A stretch of 64,000 bases of DNA from Arthrobacter sp. V1I9 (GTDB lineage: Bacteria; Actinomycetota; Actinomycetes; Actinomycetales; Micrococcaceae), in NCBI RefSeq assembly GCF_030817075.1, contig NZ_JAUSYU010000001.1, positions 558,001 through 622,000 of the forward strand, written 5' to 3'. Positions 16,465 to 24,704 of the stretch are shown piece by piece (position 1 is the stretch's first letter; the number at the start of each line of letters is the position of its first letter). Under the pieces are notes generated by a model that saw nothing but the letters and a program-made list of their open reading frames with translations, was not told where the DNA came from and searched no databases. The position numbers were made by a program, and so were the translations under genes.

Positions 16465-17583
16465 CTACAGCTGGAGGGTGGCAGGCCGCGCGAGTCCGTT
16501 GACCGTAGTCGAGGGCCACCGGGGATCCACGGTGAGGACCTGCAGGCCCGATTCCGTGAGCTGGACAGTGTCCTCGATTTTGACACCGGGCCCCGACGGG
16601 TTCCACGTGAAGGCCTGGTTCACCACCACCGCGTCAGTTGCGGCTGCGGTGACGCGGGGGTCGCGGCCTGCGTAGCCGGCGGGCCCGCCCTGATGGTGCT
16701 GTTCCCACTGTTCGGCACCGAAACCATGCCGGGTGTAGGCAGCCTGGATCTCATTGAAGATCCGGTTCAGCCGGGCGCCGGGGACCGTAGCGTCGAAGAT
16801 GTCGGCCTCTACTGCTGCGATCCGGGCCTCGGCGTCGCGCTCTTCGGGAGTGCCGGCGTCGAACCTCACCCAGCGGGTGATGTTGGCAACCAAGCCGTCC
16901 CTGCGGGCGCACACCACGGCCATGGCGCGGCGGCCAAGGGGCGAGTGGGTGGCCAGTGGATGCCGGAAGTCGCTCCGGCTGCTGCCGTTGCACAGCAGGA
17001 CCAGCGGCTCTGCGCCGGCGGCGACAACCCGGGCGGCGAGGGCGGATACCAGTTCGAATTCGGTGGTTTCCGGCCGGGCCGTGGAGAGAACGTCCGTCAT
17101 GATGGCCGCGACGTCGGCGCTGAGGCGGGCGTAGCGGGCGCTCTCAGCAGGGAGCAGCTGCTGGCGGGCCGCGCGCAACTCAGCAACTACTGCTGCTTCG
17201 GCCAGCGGCGCGGCGTCGTTTCCGGCAGTGCCGACGGCGGCCGCCGCCTCGTGGAGGTTGCCGTACCAGGGCACCGAATGGAGGGAGACGCCGGAGGGCA
17301 GTTCCTCGGCGGCGATGCGGCCGGCTTCATTGTTGAAGGTGACCAGGTGGTCGCCATCGTGGTCCACGAGGACCGCCGCGATGGGATCGCCGGCCAGGCT
17401 GATATGCACGCGGCTGCCGTCCAGGTACCAGGTCAGCGCCGTGTGGGTGGTGAGCAGCAGGGAAGCCTGGTCCTTGGCATCGAGGATGTCCAGGACACGG
17501 CGCCGCTTGATGGCGCGGTCCTCCGGGGAGGCCGGTGCCACCCTACCTGAAAGCAATACGTTGTCTACTGTTGTCTGGCTCAT
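16465..17583 (-). CDS. M24 (creatinase/aminopeptidase)-fold protein with altered metal site
   Basis: A 372-residue protein with an N-terminal creatinase-like domain (HTALTWYLDGSRVHI) and a C-terminal pita-bread domain recognisable from HHQGGPAGYAGRDPR and VKIEDTVQLTESG. Positions that in M24 peptidases hold metal-binding Asp and Glu seem changed: the SD-TR region reads ANITRWVRF, and the segment before the final KIED reads FTWNPSG. It may therefore not be a metallopeptidase. It overlaps the Gfo/Idh fusion gene by 4 bp (ATGA) and is last in a sugar-linked operon. Its substrate is unknown; a hydrolase or a non-catalytic role are both open. Confidence 0.8.
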   Translation of the reverse strand: MSQTTVDNVLLSGRVAPASPEDRAIKRRRVLDILDAKDQASLLLTTHTALTWYLDGSRVHISLAGDPIAAVLVDHDGDHLVTFNNEAGRIAAEELPSGVSLHSVPWYGNLHEAAAAVGTAGNDAAPLAEAAVVAELRAARQQLLPAESARYARLSADVAAIMTDVLSTARPETTEFELVSALAARVVAAGAEPLVLLCNGSSRSDFRHPLATHSPLGRRAMAVVCARRDGLVANITRWVRFDAGTPEERDAEARIAAVEADIFDATVPGARLNRIFNEIQAAYTRHGFGAEQWEQHHQGGPAGYAGRDPRVTAAATDAVVVNQAFTWNPSGPGVKIEDTVQLTESGLQVLTVDPRWPSTTVNGLARPATLQL

Positions 17584-19652
17584 GAACGGTTCCCCTGCCG
17601 GTTAATCAATGCTTCGATGTCTGCTGTGCCCAGGATGCCGTCGGCCACAAAAACGGTGATGCTGCGCTGCACGGGAGTACCCGGTTCAGAGATGACCGGG
17701 GTATCCCAGGCCAATGACTGTCCAACTCCCGGATAGCCGTCCACCCGGACGAACCAGGGGTCGGTGGAGCCTTCCGCCGCCACAAAAATGAGGGTGGCGC
17801 TGCCGCCTGGAAACTCGCCCGCCCAGGCGAGCCAGGGTGTTAGGGAGCCGTGCACCTCGGATTCGCCGGCGCCGGCCGGCGTCCATACTGCGGCACCGTC
17901 ACAGGCGGGCAGCCGCCAGAAGAATCCGCCGTACCCGCCTTCGTGGCGGCCATTGGAGCCGGGGCTGCCCAGGCTGACGGGCTGGTCACCGGCGGGGGAG
18001 AGGGCGAAGTCCAGGGATAGCTGCCAGGCGGACGAGCTGACGCTGGACCACGTCCAGGTCCGGTCCTCAACCAGGATCGGAGAGCCGCCGGGCCGGTTCC
18101 AGCTCAAGGTTTCCTGCAGCCGGCCGGCCGGGCCGCCTGACCGGGCGTCCGTTTCTTCAACAGACGTTCCGGTATTGCTGATGCTGCCGTGGTCCGAGCG
18201 CCAGACGTACTGCCCGGCTTCACGGGTGTAGGTGCGGCCGCCCCAGAAGTTGATGCCGTCCACGTCCTGCAGCGCGACGCCTGCGCCGAGGTGCCACACG
18301 TGGTCCAGTGGCTGGTGGTCCGTCACAACGGCGCCGTTGAGGGTCCGGACGGGGTGCAGGTAGGGCCGCGGCGACGAAACGTCCCGGATCCGGCGGCCGT
18401 CCTGGTAATCGGCAACGGCTTTGCCGTCTACGGTCAACGTGCGGACGGGCGGGAGTTTCCGTGCCCAGGGCACCCCTAGTTCGGCGAAGGTGGCCTGGGC
18501 CTTGGCGGCGCGTTCCATCAGGGGGCCGATGCCGTGGACTATTGGATGGGCGTCGTCGCCCTCACCTTCCCACGTGATGTAGTCCGCGCTGATGAGCTGC
18601 GGTGCCGGTGCAGTGCGGATGGCCTCCAGCACTGTGGTGAACGCGCCGGTGTCCGGAAGTGAGCAAAGCAGCGGGGCACCAGTGGAGCGGGCGTCCAACA
18701 GATTTTCCAGCAGGTCTGTGCGGCCGAACGTCTGCCGGCGCTCGCCGTCGGCTGTGCTGATGAACACCTCGTCCTCCGTATAGAAGAGTGTGATCTCGCC
18801 GCGGGTGCCGTGCACCGTGACGGAGGGATTCTGTTGTTCGGGTGCGCACAGCGTCAGCCCGCAGAGCAACGTGGTGCCCCCGGTGGTGCGGACGCGGATG
18901 ATGGAGGTGTCGTCACTCTGGGTCTCATGGGCGCGGTACAGATCCGTCTCCACTGACTTAACGTCCGCGAGCGTGTGTGCCCCCGCCATCTGAAGGGCAG
19001 TGGCAACCGCGTGGGCCAGGGCGTTTGTTGCAACGCCGTCCAACACGTCGATGCCGTCCAGGCTGCGCTTTCCTGCCCACCGGGATCGCTTGAAGTAGGC
19101 CTTGCTGCGCACCCACTGCCCTCTGGCGCTCAGGCCGAGGACGTCCCCGATGCCGCCGGACTCCACCAAGTTCCTGATGGCCGGCAACGCGTGCGACCCC
19201 AAGCTTTGAAAGCCCACCTGGACCAGCCGCCCTGAAGCCTCGGCCGCGGCCAGCACCTCCTGGAACTGGGCGAGGGACGCCACCGGCGGCTTCTCAACAT
19301 AAACGTCCTTGCCCGCTGCCAACGCGGCAAGGGCAAGGGGAGCATGCGTCTGGATGGGGGTGGCAAGAATTACGACGTCGACGCCGGGCTCCGCTGCCAG
19401 CAACTGTGCCAGGTCATCGAAGACGGCAACCGACCCCGCCAGCCGTCCCTCCGCCGGCGGGTTGGGGTCCGCCACCGCCGTCAGTTCCAGCGCACCGGCT
19501 GCCTCAAGCCGAGCCAGGTTGGCAAGGTGGCGTTCGCCGAATCCGTGGACGCCTACCAGGGCTATCCGCGGAACTGCTGCCGGGTCAGTTGCTGGCGCCG
19601 GATGGCCAGCCGGGAGGGGGCTGTTCTCCGCGGTGGCGGCTTGCTGAAACAT
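17580..19652 (-). CDS. Gfo/Idh/MocA oxidoreductase fused to a DUF6807 (PmoA-like) domain
   Basis: A 690-residue two-domain protein. Residues about 25-400 are a Gfo/Idh/MocA dehydrogenase (VGVHGFGERHLANL, ATPIQTHAPLAL, the EKP motif VEKPPVASLAQF, then QSLGSHALPAI). Residues about 405-685 match the pattern of the PmoA-like DUF6807 domain (VWHLGAGVALQDVDGINFWGG, SWNRPGG, and the WFVRVDGYPG end). The second half is thought to be a beta-sandwich of the sugar-active type; its activity is unproven. It overlaps genes on both sides, so it belongs to one transcript with the esterase and the M24-fold gene. A paralog without the second domain lies at 35218-36480. Confidence 0.85.
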   Translation of the reverse strand: MFQQAATAENSPLPAGHPAPATDPAAVPRIALVGVHGFGERHLANLARLEAAGALELTAVADPNPPAEGRLAGSVAVFDDLAQLLAAEPGVDVVILATPIQTHAPLALAALAAGKDVYVEKPPVASLAQFQEVLAAAEASGRLVQVGFQSLGSHALPAIRNLVESGGIGDVLGLSARGQWVRSKAYFKRSRWAGKRSLDGIDVLDGVATNALAHAVATALQMAGAHTLADVKSVETDLYRAHETQSDDTSIIRVRTTGGTTLLCGLTLCAPEQQNPSVTVHGTRGEITLFYTEDEVFISTADGERRQTFGRTDLLENLLDARSTGAPLLCSLPDTGAFTTVLEAIRTAPAPQLISADYITWEGEGDDAHPIVHGIGPLMERAAKAQATFAELGVPWARKLPPVRTLTVDGKAVADYQDGRRIRDVSSPRPYLHPVRTLNGAVVTDHQPLDHVWHLGAGVALQDVDGINFWGGRTYTREAGQYVWRSDHGSISNTGTSVEETDARSGGPAGRLQETLSWNRPGGSPILVEDRTWTWSSVSSSAWQLSLDFALSPAGDQPVSLGSPGSNGRHEGGYGGFFWRLPACDGAAVWTPAGAGESEVHGSLTPWLAWAGEFPGGSATLIFVAAEGSTDPWFVRVDGYPGVGQSLAWDTPVISEPGTPVQRSITVFVADGILGTADIEALINRQGNRS

Positions 19653-20875
19653 CAGGAGGTTCCTCGAGGGCTGAAGGTGGTTTGGACGTTGGGAGTGCCG
19701 GCAGCTGCCGGGCTGGGTGGGGCCGCCTGCTTGCCGTGCAGCGTGCCGGACAGGAAGTGGAGCGCTTCCTCCTGCATGTCGGCCGTGAAAACGTGGCCGC
19801 CCGGCCAGAAGCTTCCGGTGTAGCTTCCGGGGCGGTGCAGCGACTCCAAGGTGCGGTGGGCGTCGCGCATGCCGATTTCGGGAAAGAGTTCATCGGCCAG
19901 GGCGAATTGCACCAGCAGTCCGCGGGCCCCTGATCTTGCCGTGAGCTCCGGCCAGTCACCGAGCCGCCACAGCCCAGGAGTCTGCAGCAGCCAGGAATGG
20001 GCGTCCAGGTGGGCGGGAAGCAGCGACTGGAAAGTGGTCATCATGCACGTCACCACGTAGCTGCGGATCCGTGGGCTCAGGGCAGCAAGAGCCAGGGAGC
20101 GGCCGCCGCCACCGGAAAAACCGATGCAGCCCAGCCGGTCCTGGTCCACGCCGGGCAGCCCGGCGAGGATTTCCAGGGCAGCCAGGTCATCGTGGGCCAC
20201 CATGCCGGCCAGGCTGGTGCCCAACAAGCCGGCGGTCTTGGCCACGGTTTCCTCGTGGAATGCGGCGGCGGCGTTGTATTCGACAGCATCGGAAGGCACG
20301 ACGCCGTCCTCCCGCCACTGCGCCTGCCTTGCCTCCAGCGCTGCCGCGGTCCGCCACGGCGGAACCGAAAGGTCGAAGCGGCGGCTGCCCCAGGCGAAGG
20401 TGTCGTGCGCGAGGACGGCAAAACCCTGCCGGGCCACCTCGGTGGCGAGGGCACGGCCGTCGTAGTGGCCTGCCCGCGCGTTTTCCGCCGACGGGTGGGA
20501 TTCCGGGAGCTCCACCAGCCGGTCGGCGCCGCCGAACTTGTTGCCCCCGTGGCAGTGCAGGGCAAGGACACCGGGCAGGGCGCCGGGAACGCCGGCCGGC
20601 CTGATCAGCCAGCCAGTAGTGCGGGGGCCGAAGCCCAGCTGCCAGCTGAGCTGTGAGGTGGTGACGCCGTCGTACGTCTCCTGCCAGTGGACCGTTACCT
20701 CTGGCCGCTGCTGCGCACCCGGTACCCCAAGCGCGTCCGCAAGTTCCTGCGCCGCCGGGGTTGCTCCCTTGTACCGGGGGTGCTGCTGGACGTAGGGAGG
20801 CCAGTCGTCGTAGCCGGCGATCGCGCTGGGCCGCGGCGGCCGTGCGTCATTGGTCAGTTCGATATCACGGCTCAC
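19652..20875 (-). CDS. Alpha/beta hydrolase, acetylxylan-esterase-like
   Basis: A 407-residue hydrolase with the oxyanion region ALHCHGGNKFGG (about residue 105), the nucleophile S254 in GCIGFSGGGGRSL, and a C-terminal catalytic His in SFWPGGHVF. Its length and the AHDTFAWGSRRF segment are like the AB_hydrolase_7/acetylxylan-esterase-related proteins seen with plant polysaccharide genes. No signal peptide is visible, so it should act inside the cell on imported oligosaccharides. Deacetylation of pectic or xylan oligomers is likely but inferred. It lies 52 bp after the frameshifted solute-binding-protein gene. Confidence 0.82.
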   Translation of the reverse strand: MSRDIELTNDARPPRPSAIAGYDDWPPYVQQHPRYKGATPAAQELADALGVPGAQQRPEVTVHWQETYDGVTTSQLSWQLGFGPRTTGWLIRPAGVPGALPGVLALHCHGGNKFGGADRLVELPESHPSAENARAGHYDGRALATEVARQGFAVLAHDTFAWGSRRFDLSVPPWRTAAALEARQAQWREDGVVPSDAVEYNAAAAFHEETVAKTAGLLGTSLAGMVAHDDLAALEILAGLPGVDQDRLGCIGFSGGGGRSLALAALSPRIRSYVVTCMMTTFQSLLPAHLDAHSWLLQTPGLWRLGDWPELTARSGARGLLVQFALADELFPEIGMRDAHRTLESLHRPGSYTGSFWPGGHVFTADMQEEALHFLSGTLHGKQAAPPSPAAAGTPNVQTTFSPRGTS

Positions 20876-20927
20876 TGGCCTGCCTCCTTTTCCCTTTGAT
20901 AGTGCGAAATTGGCTGTGTGCGTGGGG

Positions 20928-22225
20928 TTAGCCGAGGTTCGAGTTGACCTCTTGGATGAAGCCCTTGGCGGCGTCCCGCGGGGAGATCTTCCCGAACAAT
21001 ACGTCCGTGTTGAGCCGGTTGAGGACCTCCATGGTGGCGGATGACCCGGCGGGGAAGGGCAGTGGCGGTTCGATCTTTAGTTCAGCGATGCGGTCCAGGT
21101 ACTCAGCTTCCTTCTGCTGGGACTCCTTCAGCAGGGGAGTGATGGCCGCCTTGAGCTCGGTGTTGGCGGGCATGCCACGGTCGCTCTTGATCCTGGTGGC
21201 GGCGTCAACGTTGTTCACCAGGTAGTTGATGAACATGGCTGCTTCCTTGGGGTGCGCCGACTTGGACGAGATGGCGTATTCCATGGAGGACCGCAGCCAG
21301 GTGCCGGGTTGCTTGTTCTCGCCAGGCAGTTTCATCATGACCAGTGGTGAACCGGAGTAGGAATTCATCTGGTTGCTCCAGGAGATCTTCATTCCTTGCT
21401 TGCCTTGGCCCATGAGGGTCATCTCGGGCTGGGCTGATCCGTCTTCCACGGTTTGGGAGGCGGAGGGTGCGCCGCCGGTTTCCATGAGCTTCTTGTTCAG
21501 CTCGAACCACTCGGTGGCGGTGTCCTCGCTGATGCCGAGCTTTTTGCCGTCGTCGGTGTAGAGGTCCTCGCCGTGCTGGCGGGCCCAGGCGGCCAGGAAT
21601 GAGTCGTTGGCCATGGGGGTTGTGCCGAAAGTACCGACAGGGGACTTCTTGGTGATTTCGGCGGCGATGTCCGCGTAGTCGTCCCAGGTCCACGTCTCGT
21701 CATCGGGCAGCTCAACTCCAGCGGCCTCGAAGACCTTTGGATCGATCACCATGGACATGGAGTTAACGCCGGCGGTGATGGTGTACTGCTTACCGTCAAT
21801 CTTTCCAAGATCCACTGTGCCCTCGGCAAACTTTGACGTGTCGATCTGGTCCTTGACCTTGTCGAGGTCCAGCAGCACACCCCGGCTCGCGTACTCGCTG
21901 GGGTAGGCGCCGCTCATGGCGAAAACGTCGGGGGTGGTGCCGCCGGCGATCTGGGTGGCCATCTTGTCCCAGTAGGAACTGAACTCGGTGTTTTCTCCCT
22001 GGACCTTGATGGTGGGGTTCGCGGCTTCGAAGTCCTTGATGACTTCGAGGGTGGTCTTGGCACGGGAATCGTTGCCCCACCAGGCGAAGCGGATGGTGAC
22101 GGATCTTCAACCGTCCCCACCTTGCCGGCTTCCGGGCTGCTGTTTCCGCAGCCGGTCAAAACCAGTGCCAGCGCAGCTGTTGCCCCTGCGACTGCCATTG
22201 ATGACTTTTTGAGACTCAACCTCAT
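20928..22225 (-). pseudogene. Sugar ABC solute-binding lipoprotein, disrupted by a one-base frameshift
   Basis: The N-terminal part (ATG at 22225) reads as a lipoprotein signal peptide with lipobox LVLTGCG and then KVGTVEDP. There the frame breaks at about 22101-22102. Continuing one frame over gives VTIRFAWWGNDSRAKTTLEV, then SSYWDKMATQIAGGTTPDVF and a full extracellular-binding domain to the TAA at 20928. Adding one C to the GATCC at the junction restores EDPVTI, which matches ENPVTI in the intact paralog at 29929. The repaired protein would be about 432 residues. A true pseudogene or a sequencing error are both possible. First gene of the minus-strand operon. Confidence 0.88.
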
Positions 22226-22272
22226 TGTCCTGCCCCTCAGTAAGTGATCTACCTTGAAGTGACGCTCGTTAC

Positions 22273-22286
22273 AGAAAGCGCTTTCT
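22273..22286. promoter_or_regulatory. LacI-type operator, class I, perfect palindrome
   Basis: AGAAAGCGCTTTCT is its own reverse complement. It lies between the divergent solute-binding-protein gene and the permease pair, 48 bp before the former's start, and can control both directions. Confidence 0.8.
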
Positions 22287-22317
22287 CAAAAACTAACAAA
22301 GGGCTATACAAGAGTCA

Positions 22318-22331
22318 AGAAACCGTTTACT
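22318..22331. promoter_or_regulatory. Possible weaker class I LacI operator
   Basis: AGAAACCGTTTACT matches the class I site at 11 of 14 positions and keeps the central CG. It is 45 bp from the perfect palindrome at 22273. Judged only by similarity. Confidence 0.4.
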
Positions 22332-22474
22332 TTGGTACGGAGCCGCTTTTGAATCCGAACCACCGACAGGTGGAAGATCGGATGATCGCCTCTCCTGGTC
22401 CGCTTCTGACGGAAGCACGGCCGGAGCGCGCACGTCCCTCATCGCTCCGGCGATACCAACACGTGGAGGCCACG

Positions 22475-22582
22475 ATGACCAAAGGAGACCACATGGCCGC
22501 TAAACACATACCCAGGGCACCGCGCCCGGCTGGACAGCCGGCTGCAGCGGGCCTGCTTCACGGAACGGGGTTGCCGCAGTGA
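22475..22582 (+). CDS. Possible short upstream ORF coupled to the permease gene
   Basis: ATG at 22475 (GGAGG seven bases upstream) or ATG at 22493 (GGAG upstream) opens a frame of 35 or 29 codons that ends in TGA at 22580-22582. That stop overlaps the permease GTG start at 22579-22581. The peptide is Ala/Pro-rich (HIPRAPRPAG) with no recognised domain. The two ribosome sites and the stop-start overlap suggest translational coupling, since the permease GTG itself has only a weak site. It may simply be a leader; a functional peptide is unproven. Confidence 0.4.
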   Translation: MTKGDHMAAKHIPRAPRPAGQPAAAGLLHGTGLPQ

Positions 22583-23523
22583 GTGCCATCAGCGAACTCA
22601 GCTCGATATCCCGGCGGAAGGGCAAGGCCACCGCCGAAGAGAAGAAGGCGAACAGTCGCGACAACAAGGCGGCCTATATCTTCCTGCTGCCGTGGCTGGT
22701 GGGCCTCATTGCCATCACCATCGGTCCGATGCTCATGTCCCTTTACTTGTCCTTCACGGACTACAACCTCCTCCAGCCCCCGGAGTGGGTCGGGTTGGAT
22801 AACTTCACCCGGATGCTCTCGGACGCGCGGCTGCACAACTCGCTCGGCGTGACCTTCACCTATGTATTCGTCGGTGTTCCGCTCCAGCTAGCTGTGGCGC
22901 TGCTGATCGCCCTCGTCCTGGATAAGGGCCTGCGCGGTCTGCCGTTTTACCGCTCGGTGTTCTACCTGCCGTCCCTCCTGGGCGGATCGGTCGCCGTGGC
23001 CATCCTATGGAAGCAGATCTTCGGCACAACCGGCCTGGTCAACCAGGTCCTGGCGATGTTCGGCATCCAGGGTCCGGGCTGGATCTCAGACCCCAGCACC
23101 GCTCTTGGCTCCATCATCCTGCTCCACGTCTGGACCTTCGGGGCCCCCATGATCATCTTCCTGGCCGGCCTGCGCCAGATCCCCACCATGTATTACGAGG
23201 CCGCGAAGGTCGACGGCGCCACAACCCTCCAGCAGTTCTGGCGTATCACCCTGCCAATGCTGAGCCCCATCATCTTCTTCAACCTGGTACTGCAAATCAT
23301 CGGTTCGTTCCAGTCGTTCACCCAGGCGTTCATCGTCTCCGGCGGTAACGGCGGGCCCTCGGACTCCACCATGTTCTTCACCCTGTACCTGTACCAAAAG
23401 GGGTTCGGCCAGTTCGACATGGGGTACGCGTCCGCCATGGCCTGGCTCCTGCTGGTAATCATCGGCATCTTCACCGCCATCAACTTCATCGCTTCTAAGT
23501 ATTGGGTTTTCTATGACGACTAA
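22579..23523 (+). CDS. Sugar ABC transporter permease (MalF/UgpA type)
   Basis: A 314-residue inner membrane protein with six predicted membrane segments, the first starting at AAYIFLLPWLVGLIAITIG. The cytoplasmic EAA loop reads EAAKVDGAT followed by LPMLSPIIF, where the ATPase docks. It imports an oligosaccharide together with the next permease and a binding protein. GTG start at 22579. The next gene overlaps its end by 11 bp. No ATP-binding subunit is encoded nearby, as is usual for carbohydrate-uptake-1 systems that share an MsmK/UgpC-type ATPase. Confidence 0.93.
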   Translation: MSAISELSSISRRKGKATAEEKKANSRDNKAAYIFLLPWLVGLIAITIGPMLMSLYLSFTDYNLLQPPEWVGLDNFTRMLSDARLHNSLGVTFTYVFVGVPLQLAVALLIALVLDKGLRGLPFYRSVFYLPSLLGGSVAVAILWKQIFGTTGLVNQVLAMFGIQGPGWISDPSTALGSIILLHVWTFGAPMIIFLAGLRQIPTMYYEAAKVDGATTLQQFWRITLPMLSPIIFFNLVLQIIGSFQSFTQAFIVSGGNGGPSDSTMFFTLYLYQKGFGQFDMGYASAMAWLLLVIIGIFTAINFIASKYWVFYDD

Positions 23524-24457
23524 GCTTGAGACGCTGCCCACCCCGGAGAAGAAGTCTGCCGACGCGGGCAAGCCAACGAACCGCAAGCCCAAAGTCAGGG
23601 AGTCCCGGGGCACCCTGGCCTTCAGCAAGGCGCAGCGCAGCAAAGCGCTGATGAAACATGCAATCCTGATCCTGGCCGGCGCACTGATGATCTACCCGCT
23701 GCTGTGGATGGTGGTTTCCTCGCTGCGGCCCAACGAGCTGATCTTCCGCGAGCCCGGCCTCTGGCTGAACAGCCTGGAAATGAGCAACTACACCTCCGGC
23801 TGGTCCGCCCTGACCCACCCCTTCGGCCACTACATGATCAACTCCGCGATCGTGGTGATCGGATCGATCCTGGGCAACCTGATTTCCTGCTCAATGGCCG
23901 CGTACGCCTTCGCACGGCTGCAGTTCACCGCCAAGAAGCTGCTGTTTGGCATCATGTTGCTGACCATCATGCTTCCGTTCCACGTGGTGATCGTGCCGCA
24001 GTACATCCTGTTCTCGCAGATTGGCTGGGTGAACACCTTCTGGCCGCTGATCGTGCCCAAGCTCCTGGCGACGGAAGCGTTCTTCGTCTTCCTGATGGTC
24101 CAGTTCATTCGCGGCATACCCAAGGACCTCGACGAGGCCGCCCGTATCGACGGCGCCGGGCACCCGCGCATCTTCCTGCGGGTCATCCTGCCCCTGATGG
24201 TGCCGGCCTTGGCCACCACCACCATCTTCACCTTCATCTGGACCTGGAACGACTTCTTCGGCGCCCTGATCTACCTGACGGATCCCGATATGTTCACCGT
24301 CCCGGTGGCGCTGCGGGCCTTCGTCGATTCGCAGTCCGCCACGAGCTGGGGATCGCTGTTCGCGATGTCCATCGTGTCCCTCCTGCCGGTATTCCTGGTC
24401 TTCCTCTTTGGTCAGAGGTTCCTCATCAAGGGCATCGCGACCACCGGCATCAAGTAG
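23513..24457 (+). CDS. Sugar ABC transporter permease (MalG/UgpE type)
   Basis: A 314-residue membrane protein. A polar 45-residue N-terminal extension precedes six predicted membrane segments (first: HAILILAGALMIYPLLWMVV). The EAA loop is EAARIDGAGHPRIF. The start ATG at 23513 lies inside the end of the partner permease gene, so the two are translationally coupled. A perfect 11-bp hairpin follows at 24509. Confidence 0.93.
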   Translation: MTTKLETLPTPEKKSADAGKPTNRKPKVRESRGTLAFSKAQRSKALMKHAILILAGALMIYPLLWMVVSSLRPNELIFREPGLWLNSLEMSNYTSGWSALTHPFGHYMINSAIVVIGSILGNLISCSMAAYAFARLQFTAKKLLFGIMLLTIMLPFHVVIVPQYILFSQIGWVNTFWPLIVPKLLATEAFFVFLMVQFIRGIPKDLDEAARIDGAGHPRIFLRVILPLMVPALATTTIFTFIWTWNDFFGALIYLTDPDMFTVPVALRAFVDSQSATSWGSLFAMSIVSLLPVFLVFLFGQRFLIKGIATTGIK

Positions 24458-24508
24458 CCTCCGCCGCTCGCGCTCGCTGTTTGTGCTGCAGGGGAATGGC
24501 TTTTGGTG

Positions 24509-24538
24509 AGACGGCCCGTCCGCTGGCGGGCCGTCTCC
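24509..24538 (+). terminator. Hairpin after the permease pair
   Basis: GAGACGGCCCG (24509-24519) and CGGGCCGTCTC (24528-24538) form an 11-bp perfect stem with an 8-nt loop. No long T-run follows. It separates the permeases from the downstream binding-protein gene, which has its own operator and ribosome site. Confidence 0.7.
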
Positions 24539-24603
24539 GCCGTTACGAAAGAGTCATCAAAAACTTCTTGTAATACAAGTTCAGCACTTGTAGCATTAGG
24601 TTC

Positions 24604-24617
24604 AGAAAGCGGTTTCC
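24604..24617. promoter_or_regulatory. LacI-type operator, class I
   Basis: AGAAAGCGGTTTCC fits the AGAAA(A/G)CG(N)TTTC(T/C) consensus. It lies 88 bp before the start of the solute-binding-protein gene at 24705, implying that this gene has its own regulated promoter. Confidence 0.7.
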
Positions 24618-24704
24618 CGCTTCCCCTCCTGCTCTTGGTTTTATTCCCCAACATCCCCGCACCTGATCAACCAGCACCATGATCAAAGAAGATCGGAGTA
24701 TCCA

